A DNA stretch of 64,000 nucleotides from assembly GCA_039519185.1 (NCBI GenBank), contig CM076847.1, positions 67,407,521 through 67,471,520 on the forward strand. The letters run 5' to 3'. Both the position numbers and the translations under genes were made by a program. This DNA is from Astragalus membranaceus. Lineage: Eukaryota; Streptophyta; Magnoliopsida; Fabales; Fabaceae. Position 1 is the stretch's first letter; each line of letters opens with the position of its first letter. Positions 1 to 11,699 of the stretch are shown here, piece by piece. The notes beneath the pieces are model-generated. The model ran no database searches, was not told where the DNA came from, and saw nothing but the letters and a program-made list of their open reading frames with translations.

Positions 1-445
1 TAAGATTCAAAAAAAAATTAGATGTACAAATACATGGAGTTCATTTCTCAAAACTTTGTTGGTCTAACCAAAAATTACATTCGTACCAAAATATGTAACG
101 TGTGACGCTAAGCAGTGTGTTTTATGGTGTCTTAGGTTTTAGAAAAAATTTAGAATGTATAAATACACCGGGTTCGTTTCTCAATAACTGGTTTGGTCAA
201 ACGAAAAAATAATTTTGTGTCAAAATACGTAAAGTCCGACGCTAGACAGTGTGGTTTAGGTTATTTTAGTGTTCGGAATTTTTTTTACCTGTTCGGATAT
301 GTAAAGTTTGATTCTCAATAGCCGGTTTGGTTAAAAAATATAGTTTCTTGACAAAATACGTAAAGTACGATGCTAAATAGTGTTTTTGGCTACTTTAACC
401 TTCGGGAAAAAATTTAATTGTTCAAATACTCAAAGTTTTTTAAAC
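1..445. repeat. Diverged tandem repeat, period about 132 bp, 3.3 copies
   Basis: The phrase with 'aaatac...ttcatttctcaa...ggtctaacc' recurs with an offset of about 132 bp (near 22, 154, 288, and a partial copy near 418). Each unit ends with a variant of 'gacgctaagcagtgtg'. Copies are clearly diverged. The array runs off the left edge, so its true copy number is unknown. It could be a satellite or a tandem array inside a transposon. Confidence 0.7.
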
Positions 446-580
446 TTTTTCTTCTTATTATTATTTATAGATGTTCAATTTCAATGTCTTTGTTAATTAA
501 AAATAATATTTTTAACTATAGTTTACATTGTTAGATACTTTTATCTTCACTCAAGCATTGTTATAATATTTATGTCAGAC

Positions 581-782
581 CACTACAAAAAAAAGCAGTA
601 TAAGCAATGTATTTTAAATTTAGCGACGAAATCTAAATTTTTTGTTAAAAAAAGCGCTCATTCATCATTATTAGCGACGAATTTTGGTTCCCTCGCTAAA
701 ATCTCTCGCTACTTAAACATTAGCGACGGATTTTTGTTCCCTCGCTAATTTTCCGTCGCTTATACTGTTTTTTTTTGTAATG
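581..782. mobile_element. CACTA-type non-autonomous element (MITE-like), 202 bp
   Basis: It begins CACTACAAAAAAAAGCAGTA and ends with the near-perfect inverted complement (one mismatch each near CACTA and in the A-run) finishing TTGTAATG. A 3-bp TSD GAC flanks it (578-580 and 783-785), as expected for CACTA/En-Spm elements. The interior carries repeated 'ttagcgacgaa' and 'ccctcgctaa' motifs in both orientations, which resemble subterminal transposase-binding repeats. There is no coding capacity. Confidence 0.85.
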
Positions 783-869
783 GACTACTACTATAATGAA
801 GCTTTTCTTCATTCAAGGTTCAACACATTTTTTAGAATAGTCGTTGTGTGATATGTGTAACCAACCACT

Positions 870-1906
870 CACTACAAGAAAATCGCGTATTACCGGCGGA
901 TTTTTTCCGCCGGTAAGTTTCCGGCGGAAATTTGGCATTTCCGGCGGAAAAATTTGAATTTCCGGCGGATTTTTTTAAAATTAAAAAAAAAAATTAATTT
1001 TTTTTAAAAATAAATCCGCCGAAAATTCTCAAAAAACCGCCGGAAATGTCGCCGGAAAATTTCCGGCGGTTTTTTTTAAAAAAATAATAATAACTTTTTT
1101 ATTTAAAATAAATCCGCCGAAAATGCTAGAAATCCGCCGGAAATATCACCGGAACATTTCCGGCGGATTTTTTTTGAATTTCCGGCGAATTTATTTTTTA
1201 AAATAATAATAATTAATTTAAAAAAACCGCCGGAAATTTAAAAAAATCCGCCGGAAATGTTCCGGTGCCATTTCCTATAAATACAACTTTCTCCTACACT
1301 CTTCTCATTCTCTCATTTCACCCTTATTTCCTTCTCACTTTTTCCTACACCCTTCAACATTTCTCTCTTCTTCTTCTTCTTCTTCTTCTTCTTCTTCTTC
1401 TTCTTCTTCTTCTTCTTCTTCTTCTTCTTCTTCTTCTTCTTCTTCCTTCTCACTTCTTATTTTTTCATTTTCACACTCTCATTCATATTTATTCATTCTC
1501 ACTTCTTCATTCTTATTCTCTCCTATATCATTTTTCCATACTCTCTTTCATTCTTTTTTTTACACATTCTTCCTTCTCATTCATTCTCACTTATTCATTC
1601 TTCTTCCTTCTCACTTATTCTTATTTCTTCATTCTCATACTCTCATTCATTCTTTTTTTTTACACAACTCTCTTTCATTTTAATTCATTCTAATTTTTCT
1701 TCCTTCTCATTCTATTACCTCTCATTCTATTACTTCTCATTCTAATTTTTTTTCTATTACGTCTTATTTATTTAAATATAAAATTTGAAAAAGAAAAAAA
1801 AATTAATTTTTTTTTTAAAATCCGCCGGAAATTGAAAAAATCCGCCGGAAATAAGTGCATTTCCGGCGGATTTTTTCCGCCGGAAAAACGCGTTTTTCTT
1901 GTAGTG
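870..1906. mobile_element. CACTA-type non-autonomous element, 1037 bp, CCGCCGGAAA repeats
   Basis: Termini are CACTACAAGAAAA and TTTTTCTTGTAGTG, flanked by the 3-bp TSD ACT (867-869, 1907-1909). Both ends hold many copies of the subterminal motif TTTCCGGCGGA and its complement TCCGCCGGAAA. The middle (about 1370-1446) is a pure (CTT)n tract followed by CT-rich sequence. An apparent frame through this tract is poly-leucine and low complexity, so it is not a gene. No transposase is present. Confidence 0.9.
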
Positions 1907-2214
1907 ACTACCCCTTCAAGTGGAATTTCTTCACCAAGATACACATTAACGAAACCCTAATCATGCTTTGGATTATGCATCTTATGTATTTTAACTTTTT
2001 ACTTAAAATTATGAGTATAGATTATGTTTTTGGAACAATTTGTCTGGATTATGTCTGCACACTTTAATTTAGCTCTTATGTTCACAATTGCCTTTTTTTT
2101 ATATTTAAACAAAGCTTTTTCATATTAGAATTTTTTTTTTTTTGAGATTTCATATTAGAATTTAGCCAATAAATTTTCCTACTTTCACAATTCTGTATTT
2201 ACTAGAGCATTTAC
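1907..2214. other. AT-rich spacer, nothing recognised
   Basis: Ordinary AT-rich sequence between the CACTA element and the Helitron-like end. It contains two short near-repeats of 'tttcatattagaattt' (about 2117 and 2148). No gene or element was seen. Confidence 0.5.
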
Positions 2215-2243
2215 CCCGTGCAACGCACGGGTCAATGCACTAG
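2215..2243 (+). mobile_element. Helitron-like 3' terminus
   Basis: A 7-bp hairpin CCCGTGC-AAC-GCACGGG (2215-2231) is followed 8 nt later by CTAG and then T. That is the layout of plant Helitron 3' ends (hairpin, short spacer, CTRR, insertion before T). The matching 5' TC end was not identified, so the size of the element is unknown. Confidence 0.55.
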
Positions 2244-2399
2244 TATTGTTTTATGTTGCTGGAAACATAATGAGTGGCCTTCCCTCTTTTTCATTCAGCT
2301 GGGATTTAAGAGAAATGGGTTGGGCTTGGTAAAAGCAAAAAAAAATCTGCTTACTAGCTACACCCCGTTTAATTACTATCAATCACACAACAATAAAAT

Positions 2400-2530
2400 T
2401 ACACATTCACAATGTCACACCATTTACCAAACATTTATTTAATAACATTATCCACCACAAACCTTGATTTCATTCGATCCTACTTTAGGATCTCTCCTCG
2501 ACCTATTAGGTCGAGCTTCGGGGTGTTACA
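2400..2530 (+). mobile_element. Probable gypsy LTR 3' tail with two hairpins
   Basis: The stretch ends in CGGGGTGTTACA, the same terminal motif as the better-defined gypsy LTRs at 29122, 48702 and 60024. Just before it lie two perfect hairpins: GATCCTA-CTT-TAGGATC (2476-2492) and CTCGACC-TATTA-GGTCGAG (2497-2515). No LTR start or TSD was found, so this is a fragment. Confidence 0.4.
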
Positions 2531-4863
2531 TACAAGTTGGGGTTAGCAATGACAGAGGAAAATACTCTCACAGATACCGAGAAGTGAGATTTACCTTTGC
2601 TAGTGATATCAAAGTGACTAATGCAACCATATATTTATAGTCATTCATGGTAATCCCAATATGGAAGGGGAAAATATAATCTCTCTAACAAAATATGAGA
2701 AAAAAATGTATATGTATTTGGTTTAAATTTTATACTAAATACATAGTCTTTTTTAATTATATTTTATTATTATTAAGCAAATGTTAGTGGGAGTGAGGGA
2801 ATGTTAGTTTCTGGAGTTTGAAATTTGGACCTCCTTCTTGCAACTTTGCAACTCCTTTATGTCCCTTAGCTCGCCAACTAAACTACATTCTTGGGACAAT
2901 TATATTTTATTAGAGGGAGTAAGTATTAAAGAGATGTTTTAATGGGCTACTTGATTACCCGAAGAGACTAACCTACTAGTAAAACATAAGTATTGTGTGG
3001 ATGTTGAAAGTATAGGTTGAACCCGTAATGCCCCACGGCCCACGTTTCCCCCTCAGCCCGCATGTCCGACCATTTTATATTAAGGATAAAAAAATAGGGG
3101 TATCTGGCTATAGAAGGGGATGGTGTGAGGTTAAACTTTCATTTCTCTTACATTAAAATTTAAATAAAAAGTAAGTATTATTTTTTATCAAAATATTTAA
3201 TAATTGAAATTGTGTTATGTATAATAAATTTTTATCTTTACCAGGAAACTTCATCGTTATCTTTTTAATTGTTTAAAATAGACACTTATACAATAATTAA
3301 ATTTCTTTAATATTAGATAGAAAAATAAATTTACACCATAAAAGAAATTAACAAATTATATAAAAGATTTATATGGATATTTAAATTTAAATTTACTAAA
3401 AATTTGATTCTATTTTAAAAGAATATTAATGAACTATAATTATTTAATAGAAAACAAAGATTACATTTAACAGTTAACTATACAGAGTATATTTTAAAAT
3501 AATTTAAATTTGAATTACTATTTTTTTATCAAATTTTTTGTACATAACGTTTCAAGCTAATATCATCCTAAAAAAAATATCCTAATTTTTTATTTATTTT
3601 TAGTTGTGTTATAGTTAACTTTCACTCACTAGCTTCCACATAAAAATTTTTTTATTGTAAAATTTTAAAATTTCAACTACAATTTTTGTTTAGAGAGAAT
3701 CTGGACCTAAAATTTCAACTACTGCTATAAAAAAGTTAAGAGAGAATCTTGACCTAAAATTAATCCAGTAACAAAATTTAAAATTAATTAGTTGTCTCTT
3801 TAGCATATTTCCTTTTCATATTTATATACTAAATTTGTAAAGTGCGGTGTGATAAGAATAAACATTTATGGGAAATATTATTTGAACATTTTAAGTATTT
3901 AACTTTTCACATTTATATACTAAATTTATAAAGTGTGATGTGATAAGAATAAGTAATTATGGAAAATACTAAAGGAAAATATTATAAGAAAATTAATTAC
4001 CAACAAGGGATGCTTTAGTTAGAATTGGACAGTTGAGGGTTTCTTCTTTTGTGTTCTGTTCCATTTAAGCTTTGTGGTGGGGTAGCTGATTGCAATTATG
4101 ATGTATTAAGATGGGTGGAATTCAGCAACTTCATGGGCTGTTTGAGATGTTTGAACTAATCTTCATTTTGTACTCAATTTGATAAAATATTTGCGTATAA
4201 AAATATAGTTTTATGATACTTCAAATACATGAAATTTGAAAAATTTATGTGGTAATAGTCAAGCTCTCTGATGGAATAAGGAGTTACAACTTCATTGTGT
4301 TAAATTTTTAACTAGAGGAACATGTTGTAGTTGATGGGATTAAGTCCCCTAAAATTGTGGTATCTGAATTTGACAATTTGGAATGAGATTAGAAACATTT
4401 GAGATTCAAAACAATCTGTGATTTGGTTTGTAAGGAGACAAGTGTATATGATTTCTCACACTCTTTTCTATATCGCAACGTCTTGATCTAGTCCCAAAGT
4501 TTTTGAGACTTTACCAAATTTATATCAAATTTTTTTTAAAGTGAAATGCTATAAGTTTAATTCAATACATGAAAGTAATATATCAATAATTATTTTGAGC
4601 TTTATGACAGTTAAGCCTACCAGGAGACGTGATCACACTTTATGAACTAACTTTTGTATAGAAAGTGATATGTCTCCAATATTGGTTTCACTATGTATAG
4701 GGAATGAATGACTTGGATCAACCTCATTGTCATTATTCAATGAAAAAAATTATTTGAATATATATAACAAAGATAAAATTACTAGAAGATTTGTTCCATT
4801 GACAATAAATTTGTGTGTTACACAGAGCTGTAAATTCTTATACAATACTACTTTCCACTAGAA

Positions 4864-5265
4864 CTAGCTACAAACCATATCCATAAGTACATTGGCACCA
4901 CGCGATAAAACAACAGTGACGGTGGAGTTTTTCCTTGATGGAATTAGCAATCCTGTTGGGGCTTCCTCTCTTTTTGGCTGAGAGGAATGAAACCGGGGAG
5001 GAAAACGACGGTGATGGGAATGATATATGGCTGGTAGTGGTGGAGCATTGAAGCTTATAGGCTTTCTAGACATAGGAGACTGATCTGAATGAACGTACCT
5101 TTTGCCATGACCATCTTGTTTACTGAACTCAATAACAATTGGTTTCCCATGAATTTATTTTCCATTCATATTTGTTTCAAAGCCATTGTCGCGTGTCTGA
5201 TGTCAAAGAATTCCACGTATCTCTTGTTATTTTTCCATGGGGTGGCCCTCACTTCCTTTGTGGAC
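4864..5265 (-). pseudogene. TERMINAL EAR1/Mei2-like RNA-binding protein fragment, copy A
   Basis: On the minus strand a splice-acceptor-like TTTGATTGTAG precedes 5265. Translation then gives KEVRATPWKNNKRYVEFFD, followed by HGKPIVIEFSKQDGHGKRYV in another frame, then SPMSRKPISFNAPPLPAIYH. This matches the end of an RRM (beta-3/RNP-like KRYVEFFD, beta-4 KPIVIEF) and the following linker as known from plant TERMINAL EAR1 and Mei2-like proteins. A stop and a frameshift interrupt the RRM between the two parts, and only one exon is recognisable, so this is a pseudogene. The family call rests on remembered motif similarity. Which Mei2-like subfamily it came from is inference. Confidence 0.65.
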
Positions 5266-5367
5266 CTACAATCAAACAAACAAACCACCAAAAGAAATTA
5301 AAAAAAAAACAAATAGAGGCAGAGAGAGAAAGTGAAGACACACAATTAATTCTCAATGGATAATTTT

Positions 5368-5535
5368 TAGGCTTAAATATGTTTTTAGTCTTTACAAATA
5401 TAACGAATTGTTAAATAAGCCCCTGCAATTGTTTTAAAAAGGTCCCCGCAAATACTAGCTTTTTCATTTTCGTCCTTCTGTTAACTCTTCCGTTACAAAA
5501 ATGTTGATGTGGCAAACGAAACTCCTACGTGACTT
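5368..5535. repeat. Dispersed repeat end 'aggcttaaatatgttttt' (copy A)
   Basis: A conserved stretch starting 'ttaggcttaaatatg' and running to 'cctacgtgac' is also found at about 39787 and 43229 in copies B and C. I recall similar sequence as a common legume MITE or transposon terminus. Only one end is visible here and no inverted partner was found. Confidence 0.4.
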
Positions 5536-5879
5536 TTTTATTTGTTTCTTTTTATTTTAAAACTCATTATTTTCATCCACATTGCATTAAATTTTCTTTT
5601 TATTTTAATTTTAAAAATGCTTAGATGGAAACTCATAAATCCCCAAAATTAAATTAGGGCTTGTTCATCATTTTCCTTAAATCAAAACCAGAAAAAACCC
5701 ACCTTCTTCAAATTCCTCAGCGGAAATTGTCATTTGAAATTGCTTAGATGTACCTTTTGAAAACGAAGAAAAGAAACAAGAAGCAGTCAAAACACGTTAA
5801 CTTTTAGAATATTACATTAACTTTTAGAAAAAAGGAGATCAATTCATGTCTTCTTTTCAAAATGCTAGTTTACCGATGT

Positions 5880-6083
5880 TTAATCAAGGAAATCACAGTC
5901 GTTTAGAGATTTATGTTGACCACCGTTAGTACGCACAGTAGAGCAAAGCAGAGTTGAGAAGGTGAAGAAATATATGTAAGACATCATCAGTAACTTCCAT
6001 CTGACTAAACTTCCCACAATGACGCGTGGATTGCAATTAGTTGTCTTGCTCATGGATCTAATAGTGGAGACAAAACAACACAA
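5880..6083 (-). pseudogene. Possible upstream exon remnant of the same pseudogene, copy A
   Basis: This block is conserved between copies A and C (44010-44213), including open minus-strand stretches. It lies upstream of the RRM fragment on the same strand. No domain was recognised. It may be exon or intron sequence of the duplicated pseudogene. Confidence 0.2.
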
Positions 6084-6502
6084 GTTAAAAAATGAAAAAT
6101 AATGGGAAAAAAGATATGAGTATCAAAATATATAGAACTTTACCCTGTTTGCCTATGGTGAAGTCACAAGTGATTTAAAGATCTATAGCGTCATAATAGA
6201 TAATTCAATCATACATATATTGGTTTGCATGCGTATATATGAGTGATTGATAAATAATGAACACCAATTTTATAATTTTCTACAAACATGGGTTTGCACT
6301 AGGAGAAGAAGATACTTTCATAGGTTTCGAGAAATGGAATTTACTCTTGCTAGTGCTGTAAAAATGACTAACGCAACCATATATTTATAGGATTTTTCAT
6401 GGTAATCCCACTATGAAAGGCGAACACATACTCCCCCTCTCTAAGAAAATAGTCTATATGTATCTGGTTTAAATTGTAGACCACATACATAGCAAACAAT
6501 GA

Positions 6503-6505
<3 letters not shown>

Positions 6506-6557
<52 letters not shown>
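6506..6557. repeat. (TA)n microsatellite
   Basis: About 26 TA units. Copy C lacks this stretch together with several hundred flanking bases. Confidence 0.95.
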
Positions 6558-6564
<7 letters not shown>

Positions 6565-7408
6565 CTAAGATAAGGACATAATGATTTCCTAAATTTAATT
6601 ATTTACCAAAAAAATTATATTTATCTTGTTATTGCTTTCAATTAGATAAGAATATAATTATTGAAATTTCTTTAATAGTTATATAGAAAATTAAAAGTAT
6701 ACAAAAAAAAAATCAATAACTTATATAACAAATTTAAATGAATATGTAAAGTTACGCCGTGTAAACTAGTATTAACTTTTAAAAGGAATAATAATAAACG
6801 ATTATCATTTGTTAAAAAATAGTACTCAAATTTATAACATCTAAGCATGGAGAGTATATAATAAAATCATTAAAGATTTTTTATTTTACAAAAAAATATT
6901 AAACTTTTAACTAATATTTAAATTTAACTATTTAATTTTCGTACATTACTTTCAAGCCGAGTTCAATCTTAAAGACATTACATCCTAGAAATTTGTATTT
7001 TTAGTGTGCTATAGTTCCCTTACATCCCTGGATTCTATACAGATTTATTATATCGTAATTTCTTAAACAGCTTTTTATTTTACATTTCTTTTTTTTGGCA
7101 AGTGTTATTTTACATTTCAAAAAGTTGTAGTAATTAAAATATAAATAAAAAGGTTAAGAGATAATATTTAACATAAAATTAATCGCATAAAAAAGGTTAA
7201 AATTAATTTCTTGTTTCTATTCACATTTTATTTTAATATTTATATATCCTATTTAAAAAGTGTGGTGTGATAAGAATAAACACTTATTGGAAAGCTATTA
7301 CAGGAAAAAATATAATTACAATGGATACTATTGAAAGATTATGTCCAAATTCATGAACATGAATTAATGAAAATATAGGTGAATTAATTACTAAATTTTT
7401 AATTATAT

Positions 7409-7606
7409 ATCCAAGAGCATTTGGATGAGATGATAGGGGCCGGGTCTCTTCCAGCTTAACTGTCTTTGGTTCAAATCCAGCGTTGGACATGCAGCAGCAT
7501 TAGATCTCTAAAGGGAGAACTTTGCCACCCATTGTGGTCCTACCCGGCTCGAGGGATTAGTCTCTGCAATTGCGCGCAGAGGATACCTGATTTATACAAA
7601 AAAAAA
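7409..7606 (+). mobile_element. tRNA-related SINE, copy A
   Basis: An internal GGTTCAAATCC at about 7469 matches a pol III B box, and the 3' end is an A-rich run after 'gatttatac'. The body of about 198 bp is flanked by a 10-bp TSD TTAATTATAT (7399-7408, 7607-7616). The interior segment with 'gagggattagtctctgcaat' resembles plant SINE bodies. The same element sits at the same place in copy C, so it predates the duplication. It is not a functional tRNA. Confidence 0.75.
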
Positions 7607-7616
7607 TTAATTATAT

Positions 7617-7888
7617 GATTATATATTTTTATGAACTAAGGCCCGTTTGGGTAGTTGTGAGTTTTTGCTTTTGGGTTTTGAAAGTCGATTTCAAAACCAA
7701 AACATGCTTGAGTAAAATGGGGCTGAATTGATTTTTCCTTATTTTCGAAGCAGTTTTCCTTCAAAACACAACCAAAAAAACAGGTTTTCTAATTTCAGTT
7801 TTTGTTTTAACACTAACTCGTCATCACTAACAATCACTTTAACAAAGACTCACCAGTTGTAGTGAATTTGGTCAAAAAAAAATTGTAG
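7617..7888. other. AT-rich right part of duplicated segment A
   Basis: Collinear with 45298-45530 of copy C. It ends in TGTAG, which abuts the transposon complex. No gene was seen. Confidence 0.6.
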
Positions 7889-9402
7889 TGTAACATCCTG
7901 GGCCATTTTCTTACTTAGTAGGCTACCCAGCGATGCACTCATGATCTTCTCTACCCCCTATAATGGTTCCCTGACCATCAACCATCAGCAAACTTTAGTG
8001 TTCAATATCATACAAGAAAGTGCGGAAATAAATACATAACCTTTACAACAGTTAAAGTTATAATGTCGTAGTACATAGCCAACGGGGAAAACATAAACTT
8101 AAGCATAAAAGCTAAGTCTTCAGCAACCATCCGAGTACCACCTACTCGTGCCTCTTGGATCTCCACTTTCCCTGTTTCTCTGTAAAACAACAACATATAA
8201 ACAATGTGATTCAATCTCAGTGAGTTCTACCGAGACCCCTATCTACACTCTCGGTTCAATTATGAATCCTATTTAACTTAACACGACATCGACTGCGCGA
8301 ACGCTAAACCCCGGTGAACCGTATTATAGGACTTTCTTTCATTCGTGGTTTAATTCATAACCACGTGCATTATCAATCAACACGACACCAACTATATTAC
8401 TGCTAACCCCGGTTAACGTGTTATAATTCAGTACGACACCGACTGCATTACTACTAACCCCGGTTAACGTGTTATAATTCAGTACGACACCGACTGCTTT
8501 ACTTCTAAACCCCGGTGAATCGCACAACAACTTTTTAGCATAACACCGACTGCATTACTGCTAACCCTGGTTAACATGTTATAATTCAGTACGACATCGA
8601 CTGCATTACTGCTAAACCCCGGTGAATCGCACAACAACTTTTTAACATAACACCGACTACTTTGCTGCTAAACCCCGGTGAACCCCCTTACCAATAGTAC
8701 TTTCCCTAATGGTATACGGGCCTAGGTTAAGGGATCATGACTTCCCCGCCTAGTATGTTAACCTCGTGGGTCGTCACCCACACTCGATATAATTTATATA
8801 TCTTATATCCACCCACATTAAGCCGACACTTAACCCCGATATAATTTATATATCGTAACAGACACTGAACGTTTGGTTCTTCAACATTTAACGGTTACTG
8901 AATGTTTAGTTCTACAAGACAAGCATATTATGTGTTCGCTCCCGTATACTATTTTACGGTTTTTCGAATTAAACATAACTTTGCAAACCATTATAAAAAC
9001 CTTTGAAAACATATTCAAAATCATGGCATTATAAGCCTAATATCATTGGAAAAGGGTTGGGAAAGGATTAGAAGAGGATTAGAATCGAACGGGATCATTT
9101 CGGACAAGTTTATGAAATTTGGAGAGAACACTGCGCACGGTTCGTGCGCCCATACGCACGGGTCGTGCGCCCTTAAAATTCATTTTTGAAGATGAAGACA
9201 GAACGAGGCGCACGGTCCGTGTGCCTGGGGTGCCCGGGTCGTGCGTCTCTGATAGCACTTTGGTTTTGTCCCATTTTTGCGTTTTTCGTCGTTCCGATCA
9301 ATTCCGATACTTGTTCCAGTCCAGTCCCAACATAAAAACAGTCCAAAAACATATTCAAACAACAATGATCATCATCAAATCATCGATCAAACAATCCAAA
9401 AA
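7889..9402 (-). mobile_element. Gypsy LTR fragment, inverted (LTR-A)
   Basis: The reverse complement of this stretch matches the LTR copies at 13345-15092/28377-29122. For example 7970-8160 matches 28790-28975 in reverse, and the CpG-rich motif at 9127-9245 matches 14421-14534 in reverse. It contains the same array of CACCG...CGGTG units, variable in number. Its outer edge TGTAACATCC aligns with the LTR terminus. It is cut at 9402 by the next LTR, so the 5' part of this LTR (about 900 bp) is missing. Confidence 0.75.
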
Positions 9403-9661
9403 TGTAACACCCCGATATTTCTAAGACAAGAAATACAAGGAATTACCTAAACGTACAATTTGGTTTACAACAGAGTATAAAAATTCCTACTTAGATAAAC
9501 ATCGTTGCAAGAAAACAACGGAAACTCTTACACACCATTAATCAGATTCGAGTCACAAGACCGAATACAGAGACAACATCAGAATCAAAAACAAGGATTA
9601 AAGACTAAATCTCCAACTTCTCCTCGAGCCTGACAAATGACCATGCCGCCTGCTATCCTTA

Positions 9662-10234
9662 TTTCCTGTGCTCTGTAAAAACAACAACATATGATAGGGT
9701 GAGATAACATATCTCAGTGAGTTTTACTGTAACCCCTCACATCACTCGGTTCAAATATAAAACCGTTGCAACATGGTTTAATTTATAAACCACTTGCTCA
9801 TATATATTCTTAGCCCATTACCGACCGTGCAAACAACCACAATCTCGCACTGGTGGAAAAAATGCATTTTATAACTGTCATTTATATCAGTTAAAAATGA
9901 CCTGATGTTAAAAGTGACGCGGTGGCAGTTTTGTAATTAAATTTACTTTTTTTATATTGGTTGCCATAGGAACCGATATAGAAAGTGCAAAAACCATCTT
10001 TCATATCGGTTCTATTCTATAACTGTTATAGAAAGTCCAAAAATTTAGGATTCCCGTGCTCTGTAAAAACAACAACATATGATAGGGTGAGATAACATAT
10101 CTCAGTGAGTTTTACCGTAACCCCTCACATCACTCGGTTCAAATATAAAACCGTTGCAACATGGTTTAATTTATAAACCACTTGCTCATATATATTCTTA
10201 CCCCATTACCGACCGTGCAAACAAACACAATCTC
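9662..10234. repeat. 180-bp duplication of LTR sequence flanking a CACTA-type fragment
   Basis: 9662-9847 and 10051-10234 are nearly identical copies of one LTR-E stretch (from 'gtgctctgtaaaaac' to 'cacaatctcg'). The 203 bp between them begin CACTGGTGGAAAAAATG exactly at the end of the first copy. Confidence 0.85.
9848..10050 (+). mobile_element. CACTA-type 5' end fragment
   Basis: It starts CACTGGTGGAAAAAATG and contains GACGCGGTGGCAGTTTTGTA, shared almost exactly with the CACTA-like end at 63653. No complementary 3' terminus is present, so only one end was mobilised or retained. Confidence 0.55.
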
Positions 10235-11699
10235 GGCATCTAATGTGCTATTCATGTATTTTTAAGCCTTGTAAGTTACTTTACCATTACAAGCTTACCA
10301 ATTTGAAACACCGACCGTGCAAACACCCACCATCTCGGCGAATTGTGCACCTATTGCAGCATACATCGACCGTGCCAACAACCACAATCCCGGTAACCTT
10401 CGCTATTACTTTCCCTAACGTTCAGGGCCTAGGGTGAGGGCTCATGACCTTCCCTTCCTAGTATGCTATTCGTCGGATCGTCACCCGACTTGATATAATT
10501 TATATATCATACCCGCATTGGGCCGACTTCTATATTCGATATAATCTATATCTGTCGTTGTTCTATAACCCGTTTTGATGCTTACAATACTAGACATCTG
10601 GCGTTATAATACAATATCAAGTTGGACATGTAATCCGTTTTATTATTCAAAAACATGTACCCACACGCGGTCTACTTTTCGGTTTTTCAAACGATTTGTG
10701 TTTTCCAAAACCTTTTCTCAAAATCATGTTGATCATCTTCAAAACAATGATTTTATCAAGGTAATATCATCACAATTGGTTGGAAGAAATATTAGAAGAG
10801 GTTTGGAATCGAAAGGAGCGGCGAAACGATATTTTGGCAACCGGTGGCAGAAGGTCTTGCACGACCCGTGCCAGACCTTGCACGACCCGTGCTAGACTGA
10901 AATTCCACATTTCAATTCAACAGAAAGTCTAGCACGACCCGTGCTGCCTGTAGCAGATTCGCTATTTGTTCGTTTCGTTTCGTTTCGTTTCGTTTTGTTT
11001 CACTTCTCTGATCGCTTCCAATCGAAACCCAATCCAATTTCCAACAAAACAATCAAACATTCTAGCCATATACCAGTACAATCTCAGTTCATACAATCAC
11101 ATATAAAATTCGATAAAAACCGTAAAACGTTATTTTCCAAAAAACGGTTTTCGACTCGATAATACCGAGACGTCGAGAAGTGCTCAAAACGAGAAAACCC
11201 ACGAATGATCCCTGTGGCACACGAACATGCTACGAATGCCTCCAAAAACCGAAACCAATGAGCTCAACTTGCCCAAACAGCAACTCAACTTGCAGAAACA
11301 GCAACCCAACTCTCCAACACCTCCTTGAATCAACAATGTAGTTTCATTTATGCTTTGATCTAGTTCCAACTTGAGCATGCAAGGTTCACATTACCCAAAA
11401 CTCCATCTTCTCCCACTTTGAACTTCAATATTCGAAAATGGTGAATTGAGTAAGACGAAGAATGAATGGAGGAAATTAGTATCAATGGAAAGAGAAAGAA
11501 AAATGGAGAAGAATAGTGGAAAGGGGTCTTACATGCAATGAGAGAGTGAAGCTCTGCTTCCTCTTCTTTCTCGCCAACTCTCTCTTCTCTCCCTCTTCCT
11601 ATTTCAGTTGGTGTGTTGCTGTAAGTGGGAGTGAGGGTGAGTGTGTTTATAGGAGATTTGTTTAAGGTTTCTCATAGTTAGTTCTTCCACTTACTCACT

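Larger units (their letters stand above)
2531..7888. repeat. Segmental duplication copy A (continues at 29123)
   Basis: From about 2661 this segment is nearly collinear with 36994-40534 (copy B) and 40535-45530 (copy C). Shared landmarks are the pseudogene at 4864, the 'aggcttaaatatgttttt' repeat at about 5368, and the SINE found in A and C only. Sequence 2540-2760 is also a diverged repeat of 6285-6500, and several blocks of 3160-3900 resemble 6620-7300. An older tandem duplication of about 3.75 kb therefore underlies the cluster. Copy A lacks about 280 bp near 5797 that B and C retain. Its right flank is separated by the 21 kb transposon complex and resumes at 29123. Confidence 0.8.

Noticed and set aside
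1265..1693. Open frame with a long leucine run
   Set aside because: It is a (CTT)n microsatellite and CT-rich tract inside a CACTA-type element. Composition explains the frame.
7435..7480. tRNA-like B box
   Set aside because: It belongs to a SINE with TSD and A-rich tail. It has no acceptor stem or anticodon arm, so it is not a tRNA gene.
9119..9424. Arg/Thr-rich open frame, also seen in reverse at 14162-14548 and similarly at 47370-47693
   Set aside because: These are frames across CpG-rich palindromes of gypsy LTRs. They occur in both orientations and are not conserved as protein.
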